Positions 1 through 8,266 of a stretch of DNA of 64,000 nucleotides are shown piece after piece. Below the pieces are notes generated by a model. It searched no databases and was not told the origin of the DNA. It worked only from the letters and a program-made list of their open reading frames with translations. The position numbers and the translations under genes are program-made. Source of the DNA: Chloroflexota bacterium (GTDB taxonomy: Bacteria; Chloroflexota; Anaerolineae; Promineifilales; Promineifilaceae); contig JAGNBF010000013.1 of NCBI GenBank assembly GCA_018004935.1, positions 1 to 64,000 on the forward strand, given 5' to 3'. Each line of letters starts with the position of its first letter. Position 1 is the stretch's first letter.

Positions 1-105
1 GTTTTTTAAGGCGGGTAAAATCGGGGCTTCGCCCCGATTTTACCCGCCGAGTGGGTTCCCCCTTCCCGATTTCGGGAAGGGGGGTAGGGGGATGGGTTCA
101 TTCTG
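1..105. repeat. Variable-arm hairpin element (family F), copy 1
   Basis: A near-perfect hairpin has arms at 10-27 and 31-48, followed by the pyrimidine/G-rich right flank (TTCCCCCTTCCCG, then GGGGGATGGGTTCATTCT) seen at the other copies near 29.2, 32.4 and 39.0 kb. The left edge is cut by the window. There is no T-run directly after the stem, so it is not a classic terminator on the plus strand. Confidence 0.7.
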
Positions 106-135
106 GTGAGTATGCAATCGCCCTAGGATTTGTGG

Positions 136-165
136 TTGCCCTATTCCCTCAGCGGGGCGTATAAT
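136..165 (+). promoter_or_regulatory. Putative sigma-70-type promoter for the site-2 protease gene
   Basis: TTGCCC at 136-141 and TATAAT at 160-165 are separated by 18 bases. The pair lies 43 bases before the start codon at 209. The -10 is a perfect consensus and the -35 is weak. Inferred from sequence alone. Confidence 0.5.
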
Positions 166-208
166 GCCCAACAAAACATTTGGAACTTGTTTCTAAAGGA
201 ATACTCCC

Positions 209-1291
209 ATGTCTTTTGGTTGGATGTTTGGCGCCTTTGTTGTTGTTTTAACACCCATTATTCTAGCGCATGAATTGGGCCACTTTGTGGCCGCCCGGTT
301 ATCCGGTATCAAAGTTGAGGAGTTTGGGCTGGGTTTTCCCCCGCGTGCCGCTAAACTGTTTGAATGGAAAGGCACAATTTTCTCCTTGAACTGGATTCCT
401 ATAGGTGGCTTTGTGCGCCCAGCCGGAGAAGATGATCCGAATGTACCTGGTGGTCTGGCTTCGGCTTCAAAGAAGGCACGCTTTTTTGTGTTGATCGCGG
501 GCGCGGCCGCGAACTTTCTCATGGCTCTTGCTGTCTACTGGCTCACTTATGCTGTCATTGGTTTACCCCACTATGACGAATCCATCATCGTTGTCGCCGA
601 AGTGGTAGCGGAATCCCCTGCCAGTGAAGCCGGATTAGCCGAAGGCGACCGGCTTCGCCAGGCCGATGGCCAGGTGATTGATAATGTGGATGACCTGTAT
701 GCGGCTATTGATAATTCTAATGGTGAACCCATTACCTTTGCCGTAGAACGGGGTGAGGACATGATAACCGTTGTGGTTACACCCCGCATGATGGAGTTAA
801 CCGGCGGAGTACGGATGGGTGTGGGTTTGCGGCCCGGATATGCGGCAACGGGCGAACGCGACCGTGCGAATCCGATTACCGCTATTGGACTGGCGGCACA
901 GGAGATTTGGAATGTTATTTACACGACCATGCGTACCCCCTTTATGCTGATTCGGGGCGAGGTTAGTTATAGTGACGCCCGGCTGGTAGGGCCGGTAGGT
1001 ATCAGCCAGATTGCTGGCAGTACCGCCCAAACGACGGTAGAAACAGGTGAATGGTCGCCCTTTTTGCGGCTGGTGGGGCTGATTAACGTGGCCCTGGGGT
1101 TTACTAATTTGTTGCCCATTCCGGCGCTAGATGGTGGACGCCTCTTGTTTGTGATTGTGGAAGCCATTCGCGGCCGCAGAATCGAACCGGAACGTGAAGG
1201 GCTGGTACATATGGTGGGTATGATGATCTTGTTGGCCCTGGTTGTCCTTATCTTCATTCAGGACATTGTTAATCCCATTATTCCTTACTAA
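209..1291 (+). CDS. rseP: RseP-like site-2 metalloprotease (M50)
   Basis: Intramembrane zinc protease of the RseP/SpoIVFB-related family, which cuts membrane proteins such as anti-sigma factors within the bilayer. HELGH is at residues 21-25 in the first membrane segment (zinc ligands His21 and His25, catalytic Glu22). A PDZ-like region lies around residues 125-190. LDGG is at about 307-310 in a C-terminal membrane segment and supplies the third zinc ligand (Asp). The length of 360 residues is usual for the one-PDZ form. The start is preceded by AAAGGA. It stands alone after a good promoter, and no sigma/anti-sigma pair is nearby, so the substrate cannot be named. The octamer GCGGCCGC occurs twice in the gene. 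Confidence 0.9.
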   Translation: MSFGWMFGAFVVVLTPIILAHELGHFVAARLSGIKVEEFGLGFPPRAAKLFEWKGTIFSLNWIPIGGFVRPAGEDDPNVPGGLASASKKARFFVLIAGAAANFLMALAVYWLTYAVIGLPHYDESIIVVAEVVAESPASEAGLAEGDRLRQADGQVIDNVDDLYAAIDNSNGEPITFAVERGEDMITVVVTPRMMELTGGVRMGVGLRPGYAATGERDRANPITAIGLAAQEIWNVIYTTMRTPFMLIRGEVSYSDARLVGPVGISQIAGSTAQTTVETGEWSPFLRLVGLINVALGFTNLLPIPALDGGRLLFVIVEAIRGRRIEPEREGLVHMVGMMILLALVVLIFIQDIVNPIIPY

Positions 1292-1615
1292 GGAATGAGA
1301 ACTAAATAACCTGGTTCTTGGGGGTTTCGTGGGGTGCGGGCAACCCTTGTGGTTGCCCCACACAGGGCAGGCACAAGGCCAGCCCCTACATCTGGTGTCT
1401 ACCTCCTGAATTCCCCAAAGAACCAATAACTTGTTTGCGGGGAGTGGCACGGTCTGGAGACCGGCCACAGCAAATTGGGTTACAGTAACAACAGTGAATG
1501 AGAGAAGACGTGAGGCTATGGCTTCACGTCTTCTTTTGTGCCAGCTCATAGAGTTTAACCCGCGTCACCCTCCTTTATTGAGAAGATACCCTTTTCCCTT
1601 ATTACGGAGTTCAAT
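1292..1615. repeat. Repeat-filled intergenic region
   Basis: No gene. About 1317-1422 is a family A repeat (complementary GGGCAACCC and GGGTTGCC blocks, shared with 3824, 34217, 48441 and 59421). About 1443-1475 is a family B repeat (GTGGC..GGTC..GACC..GCCAC core). A terminator-like stem follows at 1502-1537. Confidence 0.8.
1502..1537 (+). terminator. Intrinsic terminator-like hairpin
   Basis: GAAGACGTGAGGC pairs with GGCTTCACGTCTTC across a short loop, with one G-T pair, and is followed by TTTT. It could end the protease transcript, or a transcript entering from upstream, before the HEAT-repeat gene. Confidence 0.6.
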
Positions 1616-2569
1616 ATGAGTCAAAGTAAACGACCCATTCGTTCCCTACTGACAGAACTGGCCGGAGATGAACCGCTTGCTGTGGCTTCTCTGTACCGTC
1701 TGTCTGATTTAACGCGTCAGGAATTTGATCAGGTGAAAGAAGTCTGGTCTACGCTTACGGCTGAGCGCCGCTACAGCATTGTGCAACACATGGCGGATAT
1801 CAGCGAAGAGAATTTTCAGGTAGATTTTGTGCCCTTTTTTGGGTTTTGTTTGCAGGACGCGGCCGCATGGGTGCGCCGCGCCGCTTTAGAAGGGTTATGG
1901 GATACGGATGATGCTCATCTTATCAAGCCGATCCTGGCCCTGTTACAAAATGACCCAGATATAGATGTACGTGCGGCCGCGGCCGCGACGCTCGGTCATT
2001 ATGTTTTGCTGGCTGAATGGGGCCAATTTCCTAAAAACCACGCCCGCCCCGTCATCGAAGCGCTGTTGGCCTTACTTAACCAGGATCGCACCCCCAATTT
2101 AGTACGCCGGGCGGCGCTGGAGGCCGTATCCAGTGCCAGTGATGAGCGGATAATAGCCCATATTGAGGCGGCTTATCACGATAATAGTGTGGATCTGCAA
2201 GCGGCCGCGTTGTACGCTATGGGCAACAGTGCTGATAAACGCTGGATCAAGATAGTGCAACAAGAAATCCAAAACGAAGATCCCATCCTCTGTGAAGAAG
2301 CCATCCGCGCCGCGGGCAATATTGGTGCCAGTGATCTGGTAGAAGACATTATTGACCGACTGCACGAGCATGAGGATCTCGCTATTCGCCTGGCCGCAGT
2401 CACAGCATTGGGGCAACTTGGTAGTGAGCAGGCACGAGAAGCCCTGGAAGCCCGGCTCGAAGATAAAGAGGCCGAAGATTTATACGAAGCAATTGAAGAA
2501 GCCCTGGACGAAATTGATACCTTTGCCAATCTAGAGTTATTGCGCTATTCGGGGGACGAGGAAGAGTAA
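1616..2569 (+). CDS. HEAT-repeat protein
   Basis: A 317-residue soluble, strongly acidic protein made of helical HEAT/PBS-lyase-like repeats. Units such as WVRRAALEGLWD, VRAAAAATLGHY, VRRAALEAVS, LQAAALYAMGN and AIRLAAVTALGQLG recur about every 30 residues through most of the chain. Such repeats form a solenoid used for protein-protein binding. There is no catalytic motif, signal peptide or membrane segment. The start ATG is preceded by CGGAGT. It is a single-gene unit; the partner is unknown. Four GCGGCCGC octamers fall in the gene, mostly read as Ala-Ala-Ala inside repeat helices, two of them overlapping at 1973 and 1979. Confidence 0.85.
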   Translation: MSQSKRPIRSLLTELAGDEPLAVASLYRLSDLTRQEFDQVKEVWSTLTAERRYSIVQHMADISEENFQVDFVPFFGFCLQDAAAWVRRAALEGLWDTDDAHLIKPILALLQNDPDIDVRAAAAATLGHYVLLAEWGQFPKNHARPVIEALLALLNQDRTPNLVRRAALEAVSSASDERIIAHIEAAYHDNSVDLQAAALYAMGNSADKRWIKIVQQEIQNEDPILCEEAIRAAGNIGASDLVEDIIDRLHEHEDLAIRLAAVTALGQLGSEQAREALEARLEDKEAEDLYEAIEEALDEIDTFANLELLRYSGDEEE

Positions 2570-2893
2570 TGAGTTGGTGTAGGGGCTGGCCTTGTGCCCG
2601 CTCCGTCCAGGACAACCACAAGGATCAGCCCTACAGGTGGTGTCAACCCCCGGAAATACGGGCACAATCTGCGGTTTTTTTGTCCTGTCGCTTTATCGCC
2701 GTGTCGGGTATATTCGAGGCTCCCCACCCTTAGGGTTTGTAAAAATATAACTTCCCGGTTTAGACCTGACAGGTTTCCGAAAACCTGTCAGGTCTCGACG
2801 GAACTTAATCTTTTACCGGCACTAAGGACAAACCTGCGGAAGGCTGAACGGTTCCCCATTTCTAAGAGCGAGAGTTTCCTGAGTCCCCCCCCC
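2570..2893. repeat. Repeat-filled intergenic region that extends the downstream frame
   Basis: A family A repeat in inverted orientation covers about 2575-2655, and a family C palindrome (ACCTGACAGGTTT..AAACCTGTCAGGT) covers 2764-2797. The reading frame of the next gene stays open through both, which creates a false 100-residue N-terminal extension. Confidence 0.75.
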
Positions 2894-3805
2894 GTGACTG
2901 AAATCATTGACGTTCTCCTCAACAATATATTGCCCATTTTTCTGGTGGCAGGGATTGGTTTTGCCTTGCGTCGTGCGGCGGGGGTAGATGTACGGACTGT
3001 GGCCCGTGTCACCTTCTATGGCTTGAGTCCCTGCCTGGTTTTTTATTCCCTGGTCACAGCGCAACTTCAAAGTAGTGAGCTGTTGCTTTTGGGTGGCTAC
3101 TCCTTCATTAACATCCTGCTCATGGGTGGTGTTGGCTGGGTGGTGGGGTGGTTGTTACGCCTGGCCCATCTGGATACCGTCGCGCTGATATTGGCTTTGA
3201 TGTTTGTTAATAGTGGTAATTATGGGCTGACTTTGTTGGAGTTACGGTATGGGGAAACTGGGGTGGCCCGGGGAATCGCTTATTTCATTGTTAGCACAAT
3301 TCTGGCCTATTCGTTGGGGGTGCTGGTGGCCTCTTCTGGTAAAAGTTCGCCACAACAGGCACTCCGCCAACTACTGCGCGTTCCGGCGGTGTATGCGGTT
3401 ATCCTGGCGATTCTGGTTTATGCCCTGGACATACACCTGCCAACGCCCATTCTTAGTGGTCTTGAGATTGCCGCACAGGGGGCTATTCCGGTAATGCTTT
3501 TGGTTTTGGGGATGCAATTGGCGGATTTGCGCGTGATGGAAGGCATTGGTATTGCGACTGTGGCCGTATTCCTGCGCCTGGGGGTGGCTCCGCTGTTGGC
3601 GTTATGGCTGGCTGATAGGATGGATCTGGAAGGGATAAGCCGGGCCGCTATGTTGTTAGAGGCGAGTATGCCGACCGCGGTTTTGGTGATTGTGTTAGCG
3701 ACGGAATTTGACGTGCGGCCGCGACTCATCACCACCATCGTTGTCCTCTCTACCCTCCTCAGCCCCCTCACCTTAGCCATCCTCATCTCCTGGGCCGGAT
3801 TATAA
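2894..3805 (+). CDS. AEC-family (auxin efflux carrier-like) membrane transporter
   Basis: A 303-residue integral membrane protein with about ten hydrophobic segments arranged as two five-helix halves, as in the AEC/bile-acid-sodium-symporter fold group. Bacterial members carry small carboxylates such as malate or malonate. The substrate cannot be read here. GTG at 2894 was chosen because the family normally begins directly with the first helix (VTEIIDVLLNNILPIFLVAG here) and because the open frame upstream is repeat DNA. The ribosome-binding site is weak. A single GCGGCCGC lies near the 3' end. The gene converges with rlmN across a family A repeat. Confidence 0.8.
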   Translation: MTEIIDVLLNNILPIFLVAGIGFALRRAAGVDVRTVARVTFYGLSPCLVFYSLVTAQLQSSELLLLGGYSFINILLMGGVGWVVGWLLRLAHLDTVALILALMFVNSGNYGLTLLELRYGETGVARGIAYFIVSTILAYSLGVLVASSGKSSPQQALRQLLRVPAVYAVILAILVYALDIHLPTPILSGLEIAAQGAIPVMLLVLGMQLADLRVMEGIGIATVAVFLRLGVAPLLALWLADRMDLEGISRAAMLLEASMPTAVLVIVLATEFDVRPRLITTIVVLSTLLSPLTLAILISWAGL

Positions 3806-3823
3806 GAGTAACTGTTCAGCATT

Positions 3824-3931
3824 TTGGGTCTTCGGGGTTTCGTGGGGTATGGGCAACCCTTGTGGTTGCCCACACGGGGCAGGCACAAGGCCAGCCCCTA
3901 CATCGGGTGTCACCCCCCTGAATTCTCAAAC
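3824..3931. repeat. Family A repeat overlapping the 3' end of rlmN
   Basis: It shares the GTATGGGCAACCCTTGTGG and GGCACAAGGCCAGCCCCTAC blocks with the copies at 1317, 34217, 48441 and 59421. Its right end provides the last five codons (ENSGG) and the stop of rlmN. Confidence 0.8.
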
Positions 3932-4998
3932 CCCCCACTAACGATCCGGTCCCGCAACTGCCCACATCCTGCCTGAATATCAATTCCCCGCCGCACGCGC
4001 ACCGTACTGGTGACGCCGTAACGGGTCAATTCTTCCTGGAACGCCTGTACCCGCATGGGGTCTGAAGGGCGGCCGCGATACCCTTTGGTCGGGTTCAGAG
4101 GAATCAGGTTAACATGGCATAACATGCCCCGTACCAGATTGCCCAGTGCCCGTGCCTGCTCCACCGTGTCATTTTCTCCAGCGATCAACGCCCATTCAAA
4201 GGTCAGGCGGCGCCCTGTTTTGGTGACATAGTAACGGCACACTTCCATCAGGTCGGCGATGGGCCATTTGCGGTTGATGGGAATCAGCCGGTTGCGCTCC
4301 TCATCAGTGGCCGCATGGAGAGAGATAGCCAGCGGCGTTTGTCGTTGTTCATCGGCATAGCGGCGAATGGCGGGAATCAGCCCCACGGTGGAGATGGTAA
4401 TTTTGCGTGCCCCCAGGTTGTACGCATCGGGCGCAATAAGCCGATCCACGGCTGTCAGGGTGTGATCATAGTTGTGGAGTGGCTCACCCATACCCATCAT
4501 AACGATATTGGTAACGTGTTCTCCGGTTTGTGCCAGCTCACGGGCGAAGTACATGACCTGTTGAATGATTTCACCGCTGGTCAGGTTGCGTAAGAAACCC
4601 ATCTGCCCGGTGGCACAGAAAACACAACCCATGGCGCATCCGGCCTGGGTGCTGATACAGAGGGTGCGCCGTTTGTCGTAACGCATCAGCACCGTTTCAA
4701 TGTATTTGCCGTCGGGCAAGTGGAGCAGAACTTTGGTGGTTTGCCCATCGCGGGAATATTCGCGGGCGGCGATGGTGTAATCATGCAGGGTAACGCGTTC
4801 GGCCAGGGCGTCACGCAGACTTTGTGACAGGTTGGTCATTTCGGCCAGGGTGGCGGGGAATTTTTGGTAAAGCCATTGCCAGATTTGTTTGGCGCGGAAG
4901 GCGGGCTGACCTAGTTCGGTCAGGAGTTCGGTCAGAGCGTATTGGTCGAGGTCGTATAGGTTCATCATAAAAGCATTTGGGGTTATGGATGACTCCAT
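3910..4998 (-). CDS. rlmN: 23S rRNA (adenine-2503-C2)-methyltransferase / tRNA m2A37 methyltransferase
   Basis: Radical-SAM enzyme that methylates C2 of A2503 in 23S rRNA and A37 in some tRNAs. The CxxxCxxC cluster motif is at Cys121, Cys125 and Cys128 (CAMGCVFC). Cys345 in QAGCGQL corresponds to the methyl-carrying Cys, and Cys114 in RTLCIS to the resolving Cys, of E. coli RlmN. The length of 362 residues is typical. The first ATG has GAGGGG in front, whereas Met11/Met12 has no such site, so 4998 is kept. The last five residues (ENSGG) and the stop lie in a family A repeat, so the native C-terminus was probably slightly different. Confidence 0.95.
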   Translation of the reverse strand: MESSITPNAFMMNLYDLDQYALTELLTELGQPAFRAKQIWQWLYQKFPATLAEMTNLSQSLRDALAERVTLHDYTIAAREYSRDGQTTKVLLHLPDGKYIETVLMRYDKRRTLCISTQAGCAMGCVFCATGQMGFLRNLTSGEIIQQVMYFARELAQTGEHVTNIVMMGMGEPLHNYDHTLTAVDRLIAPDAYNLGARKITISTVGLIPAIRRYADEQRQTPLAISLHAATDEERNRLIPINRKWPIADLMEVCRYYVTKTGRRLTFEWALIAGENDTVEQARALGNLVRGMLCHVNLIPLNPTKGYRGRPSDPMRVQAFQEELTRYGVTSTVRVRRGIDIQAGCGQLRDRIVSGGFENSGG

Positions 4999-5342
4999 GA
5001 CAGCCCCTCACCCTAACCCTCTCCCCAGGGAGAGGGAACTAAGTAATCGTCCAAGAATAAGTTCCGCGCAGACCTGACAGGTTTCCGAAAACCTGTCAGG
5101 TCTAAACCGGGAAGTTATTTTTAGATGTTCACTAAGAATTAAATAACCTGTTTACTGAAAGTGGCACGGTCAGGAGATCGGCCACAGCAGTTTCGTAAGT
5201 TATGTAATTCGCGTTCCTTAGGAATGAGAACTAAATAACTTGTTCGCTAGGAGTGGCACGGTCAGGAGACCGGCCACAGCAAATGTTCAAGTTATTTAAT
5301 CGCCAATCCTTAGCGTCTTGGCGGTTCCTTTTTTCAGTAGAC
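4999..5342. repeat. Intergenic repeat cluster (families C, B, B)
   Basis: A family C palindrome lies at 5071-5104. Two family B copies at about 5158-5190 and 5250-5283 are separated by related A/T-rich spacer (AATTAAATAACCTGTTT, then AACTAAATAACTTGTTC). No gene was found. The spacing and the divergence of the copies exclude a CRISPR. Confidence 0.8.
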
Positions 5343-6155
5343 TCATCCCTGTAGAAGAGTTTTCCGGAGGGCGGTGATGTCGTCAAAGATTAGATCAGGA
5401 TGGATGTGAGTGCGGGTGATGTCAGCGCGGCCGCTAATGCCTGACAGCACCAGTATTGTTTTTAGCCCCAGGGCTTGCGCTCCGACAATATCTGTTTCCA
5501 GGCGATCCCCAACCATGGCGGTGGTGTCTGGGGTGGCGTGGAGACGGCGAAGGGCTTCCTGGAAGAGGATGGGGCCGGGTTTGCCGATGAGGGTAGGCGG
5601 GATGCCGGTCGCGGCCGCGACGAAGGCAATCACCGCTCCGGCTCCCGGCAAATGTCCTACCTCACTGGGGTAAGTTACATCCGGGTTGGTGCCAATGAAA
5701 GTAGCCCCCCGTTGGATGAGCAGGGTGGCACAGGCCAGTTCGTTGTAGGTGACTTGCCGCGCCAGGCCGACGATGACCGCCGGGATGTTGTCGTTGAGCC
5801 GTGTGTAGTCGGGGTCGGTAATGACCGTAAAACCCTGGTTGGCAACGGCCTGTTGTAACCCCACCTCCCCAATGACGTAGATGGATGTGCCGGGGGGGAA
5901 AAGGGAACGTAGATGGGACGCGGCCGCTTCGGATGAGGTGACTATTTGCTCTGGGGTAACAGTGACCCCAAAGCGGGCCAGTTTTTGGACATAGAGGGCC
6001 GCGTTGCGGGTGGCGTTGTTGGTAGCCAGGGCAAAACCGATCCCCTGCTGGTGTAAGGTGGCAAAAAAATCGGCCAGGCCAGGCAAGGGGGTTTCGCCCT
6101 GCCAGAGCACGCCGTCCATGTCAAGAATAAGATTAGAAATAGGAAAGGAACTCAT
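5343..6155 (-). CDS. HAD-IIA family phosphatase (NagD/PNPase-like)
   Basis: A 270-residue haloacid-dehalogenase phosphatase with a class IIA cap. Motif I LDMDGVLW carries the Asp nucleophile and acid (Asp12, Asp14). ATNNATR is motif II, GKPGP supplies the motif III Lys, and GDRLETDI is motif IV. NagD-like enzymes remove phosphate from nucleoside monophosphates and small phosphosugars; the true substrate is not readable. ATG at 6155 was chosen because GAGAG precedes it, the protein then has the family length, and motif I falls at the expected place. An open frame continues 49 codons upstream without family similarity. Three GCGGCCGC octamers occur in the gene. Confidence 0.85.
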   Translation of the reverse strand: MSSFPISNLILDMDGVLWQGETPLPGLADFFATLHQQGIGFALATNNATRNAALYVQKLARFGVTVTPEQIVTSSEAAASHLRSLFPPGTSIYVIGEVGLQQAVANQGFTVITDPDYTRLNDNIPAVIVGLARQVTYNELACATLLIQRGATFIGTNPDVTYPSEVGHLPGAGAVIAFVAAATGIPPTLIGKPGPILFQEALRRLHATPDTTAMVGDRLETDIVGAQALGLKTILVLSGISGRADITRTHIHPDLIFDDITALRKTLLQG

Positions 6156-6645
6156 GGAAACTCTCATCAGACTGCTTAGGATCGTTGGCTTTACCCCTTC
6201 TCTCTGGAAATTATCAGACAGGTGGATTGAAAATCTGGGGGAGTTGTGGACAACGGGATAGAGTTTACCACAAACCCGTTGAACGTTGCGTAGGTTTGCC
6301 AATGGTCATCGCTATTTTCAGTGAGGGTGAACAGCCTGATTGTTCATTAAATTTTTAATCGGGTAACGCATTCATTCATCTCCCCTGCCGATTCCCGAGG
6401 GAAGGGGGGAATTCCCATGGGGTATTTTTCGGGGCGAATGCCCCGAAAAATGCCCCTTAGAAAAGTTCCCCGCCCCTGGAGGCGGGGTTAGGGGTGGGGG
6501 GATTCCATTACCTGATTAATTTTTTAAACGACAAAAAGGCTGTTCTACCCCGGGATGGGGGATGGGTATTCAGCCCAAATCTACCCAGGCTGTGGCCACA
6601 AACAAAATGTCACTTTATGACCGTGGTAAGTATAATCACGCTCCC
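6156..6645. repeat. Intergenic region with family F hairpin and family G repeat
   Basis: Family F copy: arms at 6419-6435 and 6440-6456, with C/G-rich flanks (about 6380-6510). Family G repeat: about 6574-6640 (AACAAAATGTCACTTTATGA, then GTGGTAAGTATAA), shared with 29.0, 39.2 and 42.3 kb. The G copy ends in TATAAT at 6631-6636, ten bases before the next start codon. No good -35 was seen. Confidence 0.75.
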
Positions 6646-8253
6646 ATGTTCAACCGTCAATTGTCAACCATTAATCGTTCCTCGTTTTGGGTGTTGGTAG
6701 GGTTGGTGGGAATCGCGGCCGCGGTGCGGTTCCCCTCTCTCTTTACCCATAGTTTCCATGCCGATGAAGCCCTATACGCCAGTTATGCCCGGCTGATTGG
6801 CACAGGGCAAGATATGTTGCTCCGCTCTACCTGGGTGGACAAACCCCCCCTTCTCTTTTACCTGCAATCCCTTTTCTACCCCCTCATGCGCCAGCCCGAT
6901 CCTTTTGTGGCTCGTCTGCCTGATTTCATTGCGTCTATTCTGCTGGTGCCGCTGGTAGCCCGGCTGGTGAGACAGTTATACGGCGAGGGCACGGGCAGGC
7001 GAGCCGCCCCTAGCCTGATGAATGAGGGGGAATGGGTGGGCTGGCTCGCGGCCGCGTTCGTGGCCCTTTCGCCTTACACCATCCAGTTTAGTAGCACAGC
7101 CTTCCTTGATCCCCTGTTGACATTTTGGCTGGTAGCGGCCCTGGTCGCAATGAGCCGGGAAAATACGCTTATAAGCTATGAGCCGTCGCCCCATCTGAGA
7201 CGGGCACTCTCTCGGGCCACCTATTGGGCTGGTTTCTTGTTTGGTCTGGCCGTGGTGACAAAGTTCCAGGCCGGGCTGTTTTTACCGTTGGTGGTGGGGA
7301 TAGGGGCACTGAATGGGTGGCGCGGCCGCGAATGGCGACAGTGGTTCATAGGCTTTGTGCCGGTGATTCTGGCCTTGTTGGCCTGGGAACTGGCCCATCG
7401 TGGCACCTTGACACTGTGGCAGGGGCAGATGTTTAGTTATGGTGGCCTGCGGCTGAGTTGGTCCTGGGAATTATGGTCACGTCTGGAGCAGTGGGGGACA
7501 CTGTGGCAATACACGGTGGGATCCCCGCTATTAGGTTTTGGTCTACTCTTATTGTTGCCCTTGTTTCTGGCGTTTCTTATACAAGAAGAGGATCGCCCCA
7601 CCTATACGGATCAACTTTTTGTTCTTTTTACCATTGCCTATTTCCTACTCCATTGGTTTGTGGCCATCCCTGTGTGGGATCGGTATTTACTTCCGTTGGT
7701 GCCCATTATCGGCATTATTTTGGGAAGGTTTACGGGGCGGATTGTTGGCTTTTTTGGCCCAATTCTGTTGCCGGTTCTTTATACACTGACCTATTTTCGC
7801 CTGAGACAACAGGCTTTGCGCCACACAATTTTTGTTTTGCTGTTTCTGGCCCAGTTGCCGATTGCGGCCGCGGCCGCACGTTCTACCTATCCCATCGGCG
7901 GTCATCCTAACCAGGACGACGGCACCGCGCAGATTGCCGGGTGGCTGGCTGATGAGCCGTATGGCACGGTTCTGTATGACCATTGGTATGGCTGGCACTG
8001 GCGCTATTACCTGTATGGGCAGACCGTATATCCCCATTGGTTCCCTGACACCGAAGCCCTGCTGGAAGATTTACAGGTTTTTGGGCGGCAACCAGAGGCT
8101 CGTTACCTGGTTCTACCCCCTGATCCGGCGGTGGGTCAGCCGGTTTATCGTACCCTGACGGAGGCCGGTTATACGTTGACCTTGGTAGGTACGGCGGTTT
8201 TACCAGATGGTCAGGCGGGGGCCTCACTTTATCGCATTATGACAGGGCAATAG
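6646..8253 (+). CDS. GT39-type membrane glycosyltransferase (ArnT/PMT-like)
   Basis: A 535-residue polytopic membrane enzyme of the GT-C fold, which moves a sugar from a polyprenyl-phosphate donor to an acceptor on the outer face of the membrane. The acidic motif ADEA (Asp40-Glu41) in the first external loop, after the first membrane helix, is the catalytic signature of the family. About ten more hydrophobic segments follow. ATG 6646 was chosen because the 28 codons before it are a family G repeat. It forms a likely operon with the YfhO-like gene, which begins 13 bases later. Five GCGGCCGC copies occur, two of them overlapping (7864/7870). Confidence 0.8.
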   Translation: MFNRQLSTINRSSFWVLVGLVGIAAAVRFPSLFTHSFHADEALYASYARLIGTGQDMLLRSTWVDKPPLLFYLQSLFYPLMRQPDPFVARLPDFIASILLVPLVARLVRQLYGEGTGRRAAPSLMNEGEWVGWLAAAFVALSPYTIQFSSTAFLDPLLTFWLVAALVAMSRENTLISYEPSPHLRRALSRATYWAGFLFGLAVVTKFQAGLFLPLVVGIGALNGWRGREWRQWFIGFVPVILALLAWELAHRGTLTLWQGQMFSYGGLRLSWSWELWSRLEQWGTLWQYTVGSPLLGFGLLLLLPLFLAFLIQEEDRPTYTDQLFVLFTIAYFLLHWFVAIPVWDRYLLPLVPIIGIILGRFTGRIVGFFGPILLPVLYTLTYFRLRQQALRHTIFVLLFLAQLPIAAAAARSTYPIGGHPNQDDGTAQIAGWLADEPYGTVLYDHWYGWHWRYYLYGQTVYPHWFPDTEALLEDLQVFGRQPEARYLVLPPDPAVGQPVYRTLTEAGYTLTLVGTAVLPDGQAGASLYRIMTGQ

Positions 8254-8266
8254 TAGGTCAATAACC

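Noticed and set aside
1431-1619. Short plus-strand frame
   Set aside because: Covers a family B repeat and a terminator; no ribosome-binding site or family match.
2594-2893. N-terminal 100 residues of the AEC transporter frame
   Set aside because: Translates repeat DNA (families A and C), has no family similarity, and the transporter has its normal length from 2894.
5158-5283. Two similar blocks about 90 bases apart, possible CRISPR
   Set aside because: Only two copies, imperfect, with spacers that are themselves related; no cas genes. They are family B repeats.
6631-6636. TATAAT at the end of family G as a promoter for the GT39 gene
   Set aside because: No acceptable -35 at 16-18 bases and only ten bases to the start codon; left as a remark.
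6562-6645. Start of the GT39 frame at 6562
   Set aside because: The first 28 codons are a family G repeat also found in non-coding places (29.0 and 42.3 kb).
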